From Hyalangium versicolor (GTDB lineage: Bacteria > Myxococcota > Myxococcia > Myxococcales > Myxococcaceae): a stretch of 64,000 nt of DNA. The notes beneath the pieces are model-generated. The model did not search any database and was not told where the DNA came from. It saw only the letters and a program-made list of their open reading frames with translations. The stretch lies in the NCBI RefSeq assembly GCF_020103695.1, contig NZ_JAHXBF010000004.1:186001-250000 (forward strand), in the 5' to 3' direction. The translations under genes and the position numbers were made by a program. Below are positions 10,264 through 19,040 of the stretch, piece after piece (the stretch's first letter is position 1; each line of letters opens with the position of its first letter).

Positions 10264-11502
10264 TCAGGTCTCGGTGGAGGCCTGAGGCTGATCAACGGAG
10301 TCCGAGCGGTAGTGCCAGAAGCCGGGCAGCAGGAAGCCGCACAGGACGACTCCTACCACGCACATGACTCCGCCCGAGGTGATGGAGAACTCCGTCGAGG
10401 TGACCGTGGCGAGCCAGCCCGCCCGAGCGTTCCCGATGAGCGGGCCGGTCATGTAGCTGATCATCTCGATGCCGGACATGCGGCCGCGCATCTCATTGGG
10501 GATGGTCTCGTTCCAGATGACGCCTCGGAACAGGCCGCTCACCGTGTCCGCGGCGCCCGCGAGCCCCAGGAAGAAGAGCGCGAGCGGCAGGTTCGGCGCC
10601 AGACCGAAGGCCACCACCGCCGCGCCCCACGTGGCCGCCGCGATGACCACCGCGGCGCCTCGGCGACGCACCTGTGCGGTCCATCCGCTGAGGGCCGTGA
10701 GGAGCAGGCTGCCCACGGACATCGCGGAGAAGAGGGCTCCGGCCGCTGTTGCGCCTCCCCAGCCCTTGGCCATCGCGGGGAACAGTGCGGTGGGGAAGGC
10801 GAAGGTCATCGCGACGATGTCCACCACATAGGTGCCAATGAGCTCGGGCCGCTTCACGGCGTAGCGCAGTCCCTGGAGGATGCTTTCGAGCCCCGGCGCA
10901 TGAGCGGCCTCGGGCGGAGGCATCTGCCGCATCATCCAGAGCATCACCAGGGCGAAGAGGAACGAGCCGAAGTCCACGAGGTAGGCCACCTTCGCGCCGC
11001 CCGCGGCGATGAGGAGGCCTCCAATGGCGGGCCCGGCCACCATGCCCACGCTGCCGCGCAGCGAGCCCAGCGCGGACACGGCGGCGAGATCCGACACGTG
11101 GACGAGCTTCTGGACCATCGCGTCCATGGCGGGGCGGTGGAAGCCGTTGGCCGTCTGCATGAGCGCGGAGATGGCGAAGATGACGAAGAGGCTGGGCTTG
11201 GGCAGCAACGAGTTGAGGGTGAGGCCCAGGGCGCCAAGGCTCATGAAGGCCTCGGCGGACAGGAGCAGCTTGCGGCGGTCCATCGCGTCGGCCACCGAGC
11301 CGCCCACGAGCCCGAAGAGAAGCACCGGCACGAGCTGCACCGTGCCGAGCAGGCCCACCATGAGGTTGGACTGGGTGAGCTCGTACACCTGATAGGGCAC
11401 GGCGACGTAGGTGATCATGCTGCCGAGGAACGAGACGAGCTGCCCCAGGAACAGCAGGCGGAAGTCGCGGTACTTGCGCAGCGGCGAGAGGTTGATCAGC
11501 AT
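10264..11502 (-). CDS. MFS transporter, EntS-like exporter family
   Basis: A 412-aa integral membrane protein with about twelve hydrophobic segments and the MFS loop-2/3 motif region GLVGGSVADAMDRRKLLL (GxxxDxxxRRxxL), plus a second-half motif at AQVRRRGAAVV. The sequence NEMRGRMSGIEMISYMTGPLIGN is typical of the MFS_3 / enterobactin exporter-like family. A proton-driven exporter of small molecules is the expected role; no biosynthetic cluster is adjacent, so the substrate is open. It follows the ABC exporter gene on the same strand with 41 nt between them, suggesting an export operon. Confidence 0.88.
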   Translation of the reverse strand: MLINLSPLRKYRDFRLLFLGQLVSFLGSMITYVAVPYQVYELTQSNLMVGLLGTVQLVPVLLFGLVGGSVADAMDRRKLLLSAEAFMSLGALGLTLNSLLPKPSLFVIFAISALMQTANGFHRPAMDAMVQKLVHVSDLAAVSALGSLRGSVGMVAGPAIGGLLIAAGGAKVAYLVDFGSFLFALVMLWMMRQMPPPEAAHAPGLESILQGLRYAVKRPELIGTYVVDIVAMTFAFPTALFPAMAKGWGGATAAGALFSAMSVGSLLLTALSGWTAQVRRRGAAVVIAAATWGAAVVAFGLAPNLPLALFFLGLAGAADTVSGLFRGVIWNETIPNEMRGRMSGIEMISYMTGPLIGNARAGWLATVTSTEFSITSGGVMCVVGVVLCGFLLPGFWHYRSDSVDQPQASTET

Positions 11503-11543
11503 CGCGAGGGTTCAGTCCGAGGTGTGGGGAGCGCGGGCCTGAC

Positions 11544-13400
11544 TCAGTCCCGGTAGCCGCGGGCCTGCAGGTGGAACAGGTGGGCATAGCGGCCGTCCTT
11601 GGCCATCAGCTCGTCATGGCTGCCCAGCTCCTCCACCTGTCCGTTGTGGAGCACGGCGATCTGATCCGCCATGCGCACGGTGGAGAACCGGTGCGAGATG
11701 ACGATGGCGATGCGGTCGGCTGCCAGCGCCTGGAAGCGCTCGAAGAGGGCGTGCTCGGCCTCGGCGTCGATGCTGGCGGTGGGCTCGTCGAGGATGAGGA
11801 CCTCGGCGTCCTCGCGCATGAAGGCACGGGCGACGGCCAGCTTCTGCCACTGACCGGCGCTGAGCTCCTGGCCCTTCTCGAACCAGCCACCGAGCATGGT
11901 GTCGAACTGCTGAGGCAGCGCCGTGATGACCGGGCTGGCGCCTCCGAGGTCCGCCGCGCGGACGATGCGGTTGCGGTCCTCCAGCGCGGGCACATGGCCG
12001 AGGCCGATGTTCTCCGCGACGCTGAACTGGTAGCGCACGAAGTCCTGGAACACGGCGCCGAAGCGGCTGCGGAGGTCCTCCACATCCATGTCCCTCAGGT
12101 CCACGCCTCCATAGAGGATGCTGCCCTCGGTCGGCTCGTACAGGCGCAGGAGCAGCTTCACGAGCGTGCTCTTGCCGGCGCCGTTCTCGCCCACCAGCGC
12201 CAGCTTCTGCCCGGGCTTCAGGGTCAGCGAGACGTGCCGCAGCGCCCACGCGTCCTTGCCGGGATACTTGAAGGACACGTCACGCAGCTCGATGGCGTTG
12301 TTGCGGCCGTGCGGCGGCTTGAGCGGGGGCAGGACGCGCGGCTGCTCCGAGCCGGTGGGGATGTCCAGGTAGGCGAAGAGGTTGCTCATGAAGAGGGCGT
12401 CCTCATACATGGAGCCGATGCTGGACAGGATGCCCTGGAACGCGGTCTGCCCCTGCCGGAAGACCGCGAGGTACATGGCCATGTCACCCACGGAGATGGC
12501 GGACGAGGCCGCCCGGTTCGCCACGAATGCGTAACAGCCGTAGAAGGCGCCCAGCGAGAGGATACCGAGGCCCAGGCCCCATCCCATGCGCTTGAGGGCG
12601 AGAGCCCGGTCCTCGTTGAAGAACTTCTGGAAGAGGGTGCGGTAGCGCCCGAGCACCAGCTGCCCCAGGCCAAACAGCTTGACCTCCTTCACGTGGCTGT
12701 CGCGGGTGAGGATCCACTCCAGGTAGTTGAGCTTGCGGCCCTCGGGAGCGCGCCACGAGTAGAGACGGAAGCCCTCGGCGGCGAGGCGTGCCTCGGCGAT
12801 GAACGCCGGGATGGAGGCCACCACGAGCACCGCGACGCTCCAAGGAGCCAGGGATACCAGGAGAGCGGCGTATGTGGAGAGCGTCACCACGTTGCGAGCG
12901 ATGGTGAACACCTGCATGACGAGGGAGAGCGGACGGCTGCTGGCCTCGCGCCGCGCGTTCTGCATTTTGTCGTAGGTGTCCGAGTCCTCGAAGTGGCGCA
13001 GTTCGAGCTCGAGGGCCTTGGCGAGGATGCGCTCATTGAGCAGGTTGCCGAGGTTGGCGCGCAGCAACTCTCGGGTGAGGGACAGGCTCCTCTCCACGAG
13101 CGCCGAGACCAGCATGAGGCCGAACTCGATCCCCACGAGCCCCATCACGTGCGAGCGCAGGGCCGGATCCCCACCGCCCTTGGCGGCAGCCACCACGCCA
13201 TCGAGGATGAGCTTGCCAACATAGGCGATGGCCGCGGGCAGCACGGCGGCCACCAGCGTCAGCAGGCCGAGAATCACCGCGAGCCGGGGACCCGACTGCC
13301 AGAAGAGCCGGAACGTACCCGGGAGTTGCTTGAAGAGGCTGCCCGCGTTCTTCAGGCGGGACACGAGAGAAGCGGGAGGAGGTGCCAGGGGTGGGGCCAC
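11544..13400 (-). CDS. ABC exporter, fused permease and ATPase
   Basis: A 618-aa half-transporter starting at GTG 13400. The N-terminal ~330 residues hold about six membrane segments (for example LAVILGLLTLVAAVLPAAIAYVGKLILD). The C-terminal ATPase shows Walker A GENGAGKST, Q-loop FQDFVRYQ, signature LSAGQWQK, Walker B VLILDEPTASID and H-loop ISHRFSTV, all intact. The signature LSAGQ instead of LSGGQ is an accepted variant. It should work as a homodimer exporting a lipid, peptide or drug. It precedes the MFS gene in a probable two-gene operon and is divergent from the toxin-antitoxin locus. Confidence 0.9.
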   Translation of the reverse strand: MAPPLAPPPASLVSRLKNAGSLFKQLPGTFRLFWQSGPRLAVILGLLTLVAAVLPAAIAYVGKLILDGVVAAAKGGGDPALRSHVMGLVGIEFGLMLVSALVERSLSLTRELLRANLGNLLNERILAKALELELRHFEDSDTYDKMQNARREASSRPLSLVMQVFTIARNVVTLSTYAALLVSLAPWSVAVLVVASIPAFIAEARLAAEGFRLYSWRAPEGRKLNYLEWILTRDSHVKEVKLFGLGQLVLGRYRTLFQKFFNEDRALALKRMGWGLGLGILSLGAFYGCYAFVANRAASSAISVGDMAMYLAVFRQGQTAFQGILSSIGSMYEDALFMSNLFAYLDIPTGSEQPRVLPPLKPPHGRNNAIELRDVSFKYPGKDAWALRHVSLTLKPGQKLALVGENGAGKSTLVKLLLRLYEPTEGSILYGGVDLRDMDVEDLRSRFGAVFQDFVRYQFSVAENIGLGHVPALEDRNRIVRAADLGGASPVITALPQQFDTMLGGWFEKGQELSAGQWQKLAVARAFMREDAEVLILDEPTASIDAEAEHALFERFQALAADRIAIVISHRFSTVRMADQIAVLHNGQVEELGSHDELMAKDGRYAHLFHLQARGYRD

Positions 13401-13565
13401 GATCCCCTGTTACTAATCGATTCGCAGCCTGTCTGCTTGCGCGTGGAAGCTGAACTCGACGGGAAAACCGCACGGCGTTCCCAAGGCCCTCAAGGTGGCA
13501 TTACTGCACAGTAAACTCCAGCGGCCACTATGGCCCGGAAGCCGTCATGGGATTATCGTGCAGGC

Positions 13566-13781
13566 ATGGCACACGTCATGGATTGGGATGGCGAGCACAT
13601 CCCGAATGAGATGCGCTCTCTGCCGCCTGGCCGTTACGTGGTGGAACCTCTCGACGAAGCGATCGCCTTGACGCCGGAGGAGGAAGAGGGCCTCCGCGAG
13701 GCGATGGCCTCCATCAAGGCCGGCAAGGGACGCGACCTCGACGCCGTCCGAGAACGTGTACTTGGCGCGCTGAAGCGGTAA
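13566..13781 (+). CDS. ParD-like antitoxin of a ParE-type module
   Basis: A 71-aa acidic protein if started at ATG 13566; an ATG at 13530 would add 12 residues, and neither start has a strong ribosome-binding site. The core (WDGEHIPNEMRSLPPGRYVVEPLDEA, split here: WDGEHIPNEMRSLPPGRY and VVEPLDEA) followed by LTPEEEEGLREAMASIKAGKG and a basic end (RERVLGALKR) is the layout of small antitoxins encoded just upstream of ParE/RelE-fold toxins. It should bind and neutralise the toxin and repress its own promoter. The stop codon TAA overlaps the first codon of the toxin frame, as in coupled modules. The toxin frame seems damaged at that point. Confidence 0.6.
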   Translation: MAHVMDWDGEHIPNEMRSLPPGRYVVEPLDEAIALTPEEEEGLREAMASIKAGKGRDLDAVRERVLGALKR

Positions 13782-14062
13782 AGGTCTGGTTCTCGCCCAA
13801 GGCGGAGGCTGACCTCCAAGCCACCCTCGACTTCATTCGAGAGCGTAATCCCTCCGCAGCACACGCACTCGCATCACGCGTGTTCGCGACCCTTGAGAAG
13901 CTTGCTGGTGGAAACCTTGAAGGTCCCCAGCAACAGCTGACATCCGGAGAAGTCGTCCGCAGCTGGCTGACTCCCCCATTCCGCATCTACTACCAACGCC
14001 ACCACGACGCGCTTCACATCCTTCGCATCTATCACCACGCGCGTCGTCCCATCAGCAGGTAG
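13778..14062 (+). pseudogene. ParE/RelE-fold toxin with lost start codon
   Basis: Read from codon 13778 the frame gives a 94-codon protein with the ParE layout: KVWFSPKAEADLQATLDFI at the start, ERNPSAAHALASRVFATLEKL in the middle, and FRIYYQRHHDALHILRIYHH with the conserved terminal strands near the end. The first codon is GTA, not GTG or ATG. In related modules an antitoxin stop TGA overlaps a toxin start (GTGA or ATGA); here the same four bases read GTAA, so one G-to-A change would preserve the antitoxin stop while abolishing the toxin start. No other start codon lies in frame until GTG 13880, which would give only 60 aa lacking the first strand and helix. Called a probable inactive toxin; use of GTA or the short form cannot be excluded. 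Confidence 0.6.
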
Positions 14063-14066
14063 CTCC

Positions 14067-15032
14067 TCACTCCGGATGGGCCTTGGCCACCAGCACGTCG
14101 CAGTCGGCTCGCATCACCATCTGCTCGGCCAGCCGCGGCCCTGGATGCGGCTGCTCCATGCTGCTGTGCATCCCCATCGCCAGCAGATCCGCGCCCAGAT
14201 CCGCCGCCTCCGCCAGCATCGCCTCCTCCAGTGGCTCGCTGCACCGGATGCAGATCTCACACTCCCGGCCCGCCTCCCGGTACGGAGCCAGGAAACGGCT
14301 CAAGGCCTTGCGCGCCGCCGTCTCCAACTCCTGACGCACCGCCAGCCAGTGCTCCCGCGACGTCATCCCCGCATGCCACAGCCCCTGCGTCAGGCACGGC
14401 TCCGGCACATGCAGCACATTCACCACCGTCGGCGGCGGACACAGCCTCAGCGCCAGCTCCAACGCCCGCCGCGAATCCTCCGACAGGTCCACCGCCACCA
14501 GCGGCCGCTGATACGTCCGCGACGGGTGCACCCCCACCACCAACAGCGGCGCATCCACTCGCCGCACCATGCCGCGCACCGCCGCTCCGCGATGCGTCCA
14601 CTCATGGCTCCGCACCGCGTGCGGACGCCCCACCACCACCAACTCCACCTCCTGCTGCCGGGCCACCGCCGAAACCTCCTCCACCACATCTCCCGCCCGC
14701 AGCTCCTCCTTCACCTCCATGGGCTCTCGTGCCCGCAGCCTCCGGCGCGCCGCCCCCGCCACCCGGCTCAAGCACCGCCCCTCCAGCAACAAATCCCCAG
14801 GTGCTCCCGCCCCCGCCACCGGCCTCGCCGCGTGGAAGAGCGTCAACGAGCCCCCCTCCGCCACCGGCAGCCGCAACGCACGCGCCAGCGCCAGGTCCGC
14901 GCACATCGAGAAGTCCGTCGCCACCAGCAACCGCGTCAGCCCTCGGCCCTTCTGCGTGGCGTACAGCAGCTTCTTGAGGAACGGATGGGGCGTGACCGTC
15001 GGTCCCAAATCGAGATGTGACGCTCCAGCCAT
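14067..15032 (-). CDS. tandem universal stress protein (UspA family)
   Basis: A 321-aa protein started at ATG 15032, which has an AGGAGGTG ribosome-binding site. Two Usp domains follow each other. The first begins LTRLLVATDFSMCADLALARAL and ends HRGAAVRGMVRRVDAPLLVVG. The second begins RPLVAVDLSEDSRRALELAL and ends LLAMGMHSSMEQPHPGPRLAEQ...CDVLVAKAH. The ATP-binding Gly signature (G-2x-G-9x-G-S) is not clearly conserved in either half, so it may be of the non-ATP-binding type. Cytoplasmic stress or starvation role by family. It is convergent with the toxin gene, 4 nt between stops. Confidence 0.85.
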   Translation of the reverse strand: MAGASHLDLGPTVTPHPFLKKLLYATQKGRGLTRLLVATDFSMCADLALARALRLPVAEGGSLTLFHAARPVAGAGAPGDLLLEGRCLSRVAGAARRRLRAREPMEVKEELRAGDVVEEVSAVARQQEVELVVVGRPHAVRSHEWTHRGAAVRGMVRRVDAPLLVVGVHPSRTYQRPLVAVDLSEDSRRALELALRLCPPPTVVNVLHVPEPCLTQGLWHAGMTSREHWLAVRQELETAARKALSRFLAPYREAGRECEICIRCSEPLEEAMLAEAADLGADLLAMGMHSSMEQPHPGPRLAEQMVMRADCDVLVAKAHPE

Positions 15033-15374
15033 CGCGACACCTCCTCTCCCCCCACCTCTCAAGCTTCAGACTCCCGGACGTTGCCGCCACACACATGTGG
15101 GCATGGCTCGCTCCCCCGCTCGCTGAGCCCGAAACTCCGTCCTCCAGTCCACGCCGAGTCGGAAGGATTTACAGCCGTATGCGCAGTTCCGCGCACTTGG
15201 GCGCAGGCAAGCGTGCATCTGCCAACGACGGATCAGCCTCTTGCTCCGTCCGCTCCACGACAGCGCTGTGGCTCCGAGAACCGCAGCGTGTCGGCCAGCC
15301 CTTTGCAGTGAGTCAGCGCATCAGTTGGGGCGCACCCGGAGTGACAGACCGGGAGCGTAGAAGGGGGAGCAGTC
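15033..15374. other. intergenic region between divergent genes
   Basis: About 340 bases with no credible gene. It should hold the promoters of the leftward universal stress gene and of the rightward 53-aa gene; the only promoter-like element I can point to is at 15291-15307. Confidence 0.5.
15291..15307 (+). promoter_or_regulatory. candidate sigma-54 promoter
   Basis: TCGGCCAGCCCTTTGCA has the GG and GC dinucleotides 10 bases apart and a TTTGCA -12 box, but the -24 box (CGGCC for TGGCA) is imperfect. It lies 67 nt upstream of the small gene at 15375. Sigma-54 promoters are frequent in myxobacteria; this one is tentative. Confidence 0.3.
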
Positions 15375-15536
15375 ATGCGCGGAGTCATCACAGGACGTGA
15401 GGTGGTCGCCAACCTGGGACTCATCTACCGGGAGTTCGGTGCCAGCTGCCTGGTGCGCTGTCTCTGGGTACTCGTGAGCGGCAAGTCCACCACGTTCCTC
15501 GAAGTGGCCTGCTACTGCGAGCGCCACCACCGCTGA
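15375..15536 (+). CDS. small conserved-looking protein, 53 aa
   Basis: ATG 15375 follows a GGGGGAG ribosome-binding site seven bases upstream. The product begins MRGVITGREVVANLGLIYRE, continues FGASCLVRCLWVLVSGKSTT and ends FLEVACYCERHHR. It has four Cys residues and one mildly hydrophobic stretch (CLVRCLWVLVSG). The strong ribosome-binding site, consistent codon use and a hairpin ten bases after the stop support a real gene. Function not recognised. A 77-codon frame on the opposite strand here has no ribosome-binding site and is taken as a shadow. Confidence 0.6.
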   Translation: MRGVITGREVVANLGLIYREFGASCLVRCLWVLVSGKSTTFLEVACYCERHHR

Positions 15537-15545
15537 AAACACGAA

Positions 15546-15576
15546 GAGCCGCAAGGCGCGCTGCGCCCCACGGCTC
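15546..15576. terminator. two-step hairpin between convergent genes
   Basis: GAGCCG (15546-15551) pairs with CGGCTC (15571-15576); inside, GGCGC pairs with GCGCC around GCT, separated by a 3x3 internal loop. It sits between the stops of the 53-aa gene and the convergent CsbD-like gene, fitting a bidirectional terminator. Confidence 0.5.
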
Positions 15577-15603
15577 CTCAGTCCCCCCTTCGCCAGAACG
15601 AGG

Positions 15604-15798
15604 CTACGGCTCCTCGCGGCGGTTCGGACGATCGGAGTCCACCGCGTCCTTGATGGCCCGCTTGGCGTCCTCGACCTTCTCCTTCACGTTGCCCTTCAGG
15701 GTGTCGGCCTTGCCCTCGGCCTCGAGTTCACGGTCGCCAGTCGCCACGCCCACCGTCTCCTTGATCTTCCCCTTCGCCTTGTCGGTCCACTCACCCAT
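15604..15798 (-). CDS. CsbD-like stress protein
   Basis: A 64-aa hydrophilic, Lys/Asp/Glu-rich protein starting MGEWTDKAKGKIKETVG with the repeat-like KGNVKEKVEDAKRAIKDAVD, the standard layout of CsbD/YjbJ general stress proteins. ATG 15798 has a perfect AGGAGG ribosome-binding site. Members accumulate in stress or stationary phase; molecular function is unknown. A role alongside the nearby universal stress gene is inference. Confidence 0.88.
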   Translation of the reverse strand: MGEWTDKAKGKIKETVGVATGDRELEAEGKADTLKGNVKEKVEDAKRAIKDAVDSDRPNRREEP

Positions 15799-15918
15799 GT
15801 GATGCCTCCTTGTGGTCGAGCGCCGATGTCGTGCGCCCTGGACCAAAGGTGGGCACACCGTCTCGGGCTGGCAGGCGGTGGTCCCTTGTCCGACCGCTCG
15901 CCCTCCAAGGAGCGAGGC

Positions 15919-16746
15919 TCAATCCGCCAGGGGCTCGGAGAGCGGGGCGAGCCCTCCGCTCATCTCCAGCACCGGCAGCCGGAGGGCCTCCGCCAGCGAG
16001 CCCATGAGGGCGCCGAGCCGCACCAAGCGCTCGCGAGGCTCCGGTCGCCCTTCCTCGAAGCTCGCCGCATCCAGGTACTCCAACTGCGCCGAGGCCCGGC
16101 CGTGGAGCGTCGCCACTCGCGCATCGAGCGCCTCCAGCCGCGCATGCACCGCTTCCAGGAAGGCCACGACGCGGCCGAGTTCCGCGCACGCCGCATCGAA
16201 GGCGCGGATCGCCGCCGCCTCATCCACGGGTGAAGGACTGCAGGCCACAGCTAGATAGAGCGAAACACCCTCCACGAGGACGGGCGCCCCTTCCTTCTCC
16301 AGCCACCCTCGATCGAGCCACTGCAGCATCGGAACCAGCGCTGGCGGCGCCTCGTGCCCTGCTCCCAGCAGCGCCCAGTTCCAGCGCACGGAGGACGAGA
16401 CAGGCTCCGGAGGAAGAGCGCTCAGCGCGTCGACGCCCCGGGCCGTCAGCACCTCGGCGGCCCGCGCGTGCTCCCAGCGCTCCAGCCGCTCCAGCAGCGC
16501 GCGGAAGGGGAGCGCCGTCTGCTGCCAGGCCAGGCCCTGCCGCTCACCGTAGGCCCGGGCCCGCTCCGTCACGCGTTGGCGCGCGACCCGAAGCCCCTTC
16601 ACCGCCTCCCGGTGCCGCTCCCAGGCCTGCCGCCCCGCGCTTCCCTCGGAGAACGGAGGTGAGAGCTCCTCGACGATCCGCTTCACTCCGAGCCCCAGCG
16701 CCGTCAACGCGAGGCCCCCGAGCGCGAATGGAAGGAAGATGGGCAT
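15919..16746 (-). CDS. unknown protein with N-terminal membrane anchor
   Basis: A 275-aa protein if started at ATG 16746 (MPIFLPFALGGLALTALGLG); an upstream ATG at 16773 adds nine residues, and neither has a strong ribosome-binding site. One hydrophobic segment at the N-terminus is followed by a long Arg/Glu/Ala-rich helical region (REAVKGLRVARQRVTERARA) and further amphipathic helices to the end. This suggests an inner-membrane-anchored cytoplasmic coiled coil. No family recognised. It is upstream of the CsbD gene on the same strand with 120 nt between. Confidence 0.65.
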   Translation of the reverse strand: MPIFLPFALGGLALTALGLGVKRIVEELSPPFSEGSAGRQAWERHREAVKGLRVARQRVTERARAYGERQGLAWQQTALPFRALLERLERWEHARAAEVLTARGVDALSALPPEPVSSSVRWNWALLGAGHEAPPALVPMLQWLDRGWLEKEGAPVLVEGVSLYLAVACSPSPVDEAAAIRAFDAACAELGRVVAFLEAVHARLEALDARVATLHGRASAQLEYLDAASFEEGRPEPRERLVRLGALMGSLAEALRLPVLEMSGGLAPLSEPLAD

Positions 16747-16833
16747 GTCTGCGGAACATTGTGCCGTGGACATGCCGAGCCTGCCACGGGCTCCCGGTCG
16801 CCTGCCCCGTGGCCAACCCTGCCGCCCCCCACT

Positions 16834-18405
16834 TCAGCCGGCACGCACGCTTGCGGCGGGCAGCCCCTCCAGCGGGGGCACATAGGGCCACTGCGGCAGC
16901 GCGCCCTTGCCCGCCTCGCGCGTGAGGTAGTCCGCCGCGATGTTCGCGCTCTCCATGATGGTGAGCAGCCCGCTGCCCGGGTGCGTCCCGCCGCCCACCC
17001 AGTAGAGCCCCTCCACCTCGCGGTTCTTCACCTTCGGCCGCAGCGGCCCCAATTGCAGCCAGGTGTGAGAGAGGTTGAACACCGCGCCTCGGAAGACGTG
17101 GAAGTCGTCCCGCCACGTCTCCGCCGTGAAGTAGCGCTCCGCGCGGATGTGCCGACGCACGTCCTTCATCCCCACCTTCGCCAGCATGTCCGGGATGCGC
17201 TCGCGCAGCGCCTTCTCCGTGGCCGCCCAGTCCACCGGCTGCGCCGTGTTCGGCGTGGGCACCAGCACGTACAGCGTGGAGTGTCCCTTCGGCGCCCCAG
17301 AGGGGTCCGTCACGGTGGGGTTGCACACGTAGAAAGGTGGATCCTCCACGTCCACCACCCGGTCCTCCAGCGCGTCCCGGTCCGTGCGCCGCGCGTTCTC
17401 GGACAGATAGATGAGGTGGTGCGGCAGCTCCGAGTACACCGTGTCCAGCCCGTAGTACGCCATGAAGGTGCTGCACGAGTACTTCGCCTTCTCCAGCGAA
17501 GCATCCGACAGCCGCGAGCCCTGTCGAGCCTCCGGAGGGATGAGGTTCTGCGCCGCGTACGCCAGGTCCGCGTTCACCACCACTGCGTCCGCGTCCAGCG
17601 TCTGCCCGCTGGCCAGCCGCACCCCCACCGCGCGCCCCGCGTCCACCCGCACCTGCTCCACCGCCTCGCCCATGCGGAAGGTGGCGCCCAGGTCCTGCGC
17701 GCACTTCATCATCCCCCGCGACAGCGCTCGGAAGCCGCCGTCCACGTGCCACACCCCGAAGGCCAGCTCCAGGTACGGAATCACGCTGAACACCGAGGAG
17801 CACGTGGTGGGGTGCAACCCCAGGTACTTGGACGGATAGGAGAGCGCGTAGGTGATGCGGTCGTCGTGGAAGAACGAGTCCAGGTGCCGGTACAGCGTCT
17901 GCCACGGCTTGAAGCGCAGCGTGGGCGCCAACCGCCACGGCGCGTAGTAGCCCAGACTCCCCGCGTTGGTGGCGATGAACTTCTCGTAGGCGATGCCGTA
18001 CTTCTCCCGGCCCTCCTCCAGCCAGGCCCGCAGCGCACGCGGCTTGTCCGCGCCGAACTTCGCCAGCTCCGCCTCCATGCGCGCCGGGTCCTTCGAGGTG
18101 TCCAGGTACGTGCCGTCCCAGAAGTGCACCCGCGTGTTCGGGTCCAGCGGCACCAGCTTCACGTAGTCCTCCAGCCGCTTGCCCGAGCGCAGGAAGATGC
18201 GCTCCAGCACCCCCGGCAGTTGGAGGATGGACGGGCCGGTGTCCAGCGCGTACTCGCCCTGCTCGCCCAGCGTCAGGCCCTTCATCCGCCCGCCCGGCAC
18301 CAGGTCCTTCTCCACCACGGTGACCTTCAGCCCCTGGCCCGCCAGGTTGATGGCCACCGACAGGCCCCCCGGACCGGCTCCCACGACGATGACATGTCGC
18401 ACCAT
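16834..18405 (-). CDS. CrtI-family phytoene desaturase / carotenoid oxidoreductase
   Basis: A 523-aa FAD protein. ATG 18405 starts directly before the Rossmann motif VIVVGAGPGGLSVAINLAG with VVEKDLVPGGRM. The C-terminus carries the CrtI signature VGGGTHPGSGLLTIMESA. Length and both motifs fit phytoene desaturase and related carotenoid desaturases or isomerases. No other carotenoid genes (crtB, crtE, carH) are adjacent, so whether it desaturates phytoene, acts as a hydroxyneurosporene-type dehydrogenase or has another polyene substrate is unclear. It is divergent from the chemosensory operon. Confidence 0.85.
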   Translation of the reverse strand: MVRHVIVVGAGPGGLSVAINLAGQGLKVTVVEKDLVPGGRMKGLTLGEQGEYALDTGPSILQLPGVLERIFLRSGKRLEDYVKLVPLDPNTRVHFWDGTYLDTSKDPARMEAELAKFGADKPRALRAWLEEGREKYGIAYEKFIATNAGSLGYYAPWRLAPTLRFKPWQTLYRHLDSFFHDDRITYALSYPSKYLGLHPTTCSSVFSVIPYLELAFGVWHVDGGFRALSRGMMKCAQDLGATFRMGEAVEQVRVDAGRAVGVRLASGQTLDADAVVVNADLAYAAQNLIPPEARQGSRLSDASLEKAKYSCSTFMAYYGLDTVYSELPHHLIYLSENARRTDRDALEDRVVDVEDPPFYVCNPTVTDPSGAPKGHSTLYVLVPTPNTAQPVDWAATEKALRERIPDMLAKVGMKDVRRHIRAERYFTAETWRDDFHVFRGAVFNLSHTWLQLGPLRPKVKNREVEGLYWVGGGTHPGSGLLTIMESANIAADYLTREAGKGALPQWPYVPPLEGLPAASVRAG

Positions 18406-18566
18406 GGCCCCTACGATGCCCCGAGCCGCCCGGCATTGCAGCAAGCGCGTGGCTTTCCCGAGAGCCTGAGAGCCCTCTTTCTTCCGGTGCACAGCTCGGC
18501 CACGAGGTGGTTTCCGCGCCCCAGAAGCCCTGTTAAGCGAGAGGCTCGACCCTGGCTCCCTCTCCT

Positions 18567-19040
18567 ATGCGCCCCCTGCCCCGCGAGGTGCTGCTCTTCA
18601 CCCTGGAAGGCCAGCGCTATGCGCTGCCATCCACGGATGTACGGGAACTCGTCCGCGCCGCGCTCCTCACGCCCCTGCCCCAAGCTCCAGACGTGGTGGA
18701 GGGCCTGCTCAACCTGCGCGGCGAGCTGCTGCCCGTGCTGGACCTGCGCCGCCGCTTCCGGCTCCCCCCGCGCCCACTGGCCCCCTCGGACCACCTCATC
18801 GTCGCGCAGGCCGGGCCCCGCCGCGTGGTGCTCCGCGTGGACCGGACCGAGGAGGTGCTCACGCTCGAGCCCGGCACCCTGGACGAGACCCCGGCCACCC
18901 TGCCCGGCGTGGGCTACGTGGCGGGCGCCGTGAAGCTGCCCGAGGGGTTGGTGCTCGTCCATGACTTGAAGACCTTCCTGTCCGAGGCCGAGGGGCTCGC
19001 GCTCGACTCGGCGCTCGCGGGCGCGAGGGAGGGCGTGTGA
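18567..19040 (+). CDS. cheW: CheW-family adaptor (WspB-like)
   Basis: A 157-aa single CheW domain: LLFTLEGQRYALPSTDVREL, then VEGLLNLRGELLPVLDLRRR with the NLRG-x-x-LPVLDLR core, and VGYVAGAVKLPEGLVLVHDL. CheW bridges chemoreceptors to CheA at the membrane. First gene of a six-gene operon whose members overlap by 2 to 4 bases; its stop overlaps the GTG of cheR. The CheW-CheR(TPR)-CheW order matches WspB-WspC-WspD. Confidence 0.92.
   Translation: MRPLPREVLLFTLEGQRYALPSTDVRELVRAALLTPLPQAPDVVEGLLNLRGELLPVLDLRRRFRLPPRPLAPSDHLIVAQAGPRRVVLRVDRTEEVLTLEPGTLDETPATLPGVGYVAGAVKLPEGLVLVHDLKTFLSEAEGLALDSALAGAREGV

Noticed and set aside
11571..13514. 647-codon frame antisense to the ABC exporter
   Set aside because: Biased composition and no motif; the ABC gene has all its catalytic motifs.
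15321..15554. 77-codon minus-strand frame beginning like a signal peptide
   Set aside because: No ribosome-binding site, antisense to the better supported 53-aa gene, and no sensible mature sequence.
16759..18933. 724-codon plus-strand frame across the CrtI gene and cheW
   Set aside because: Spans two confident genes in other frames; Arg/His-rich shadow.
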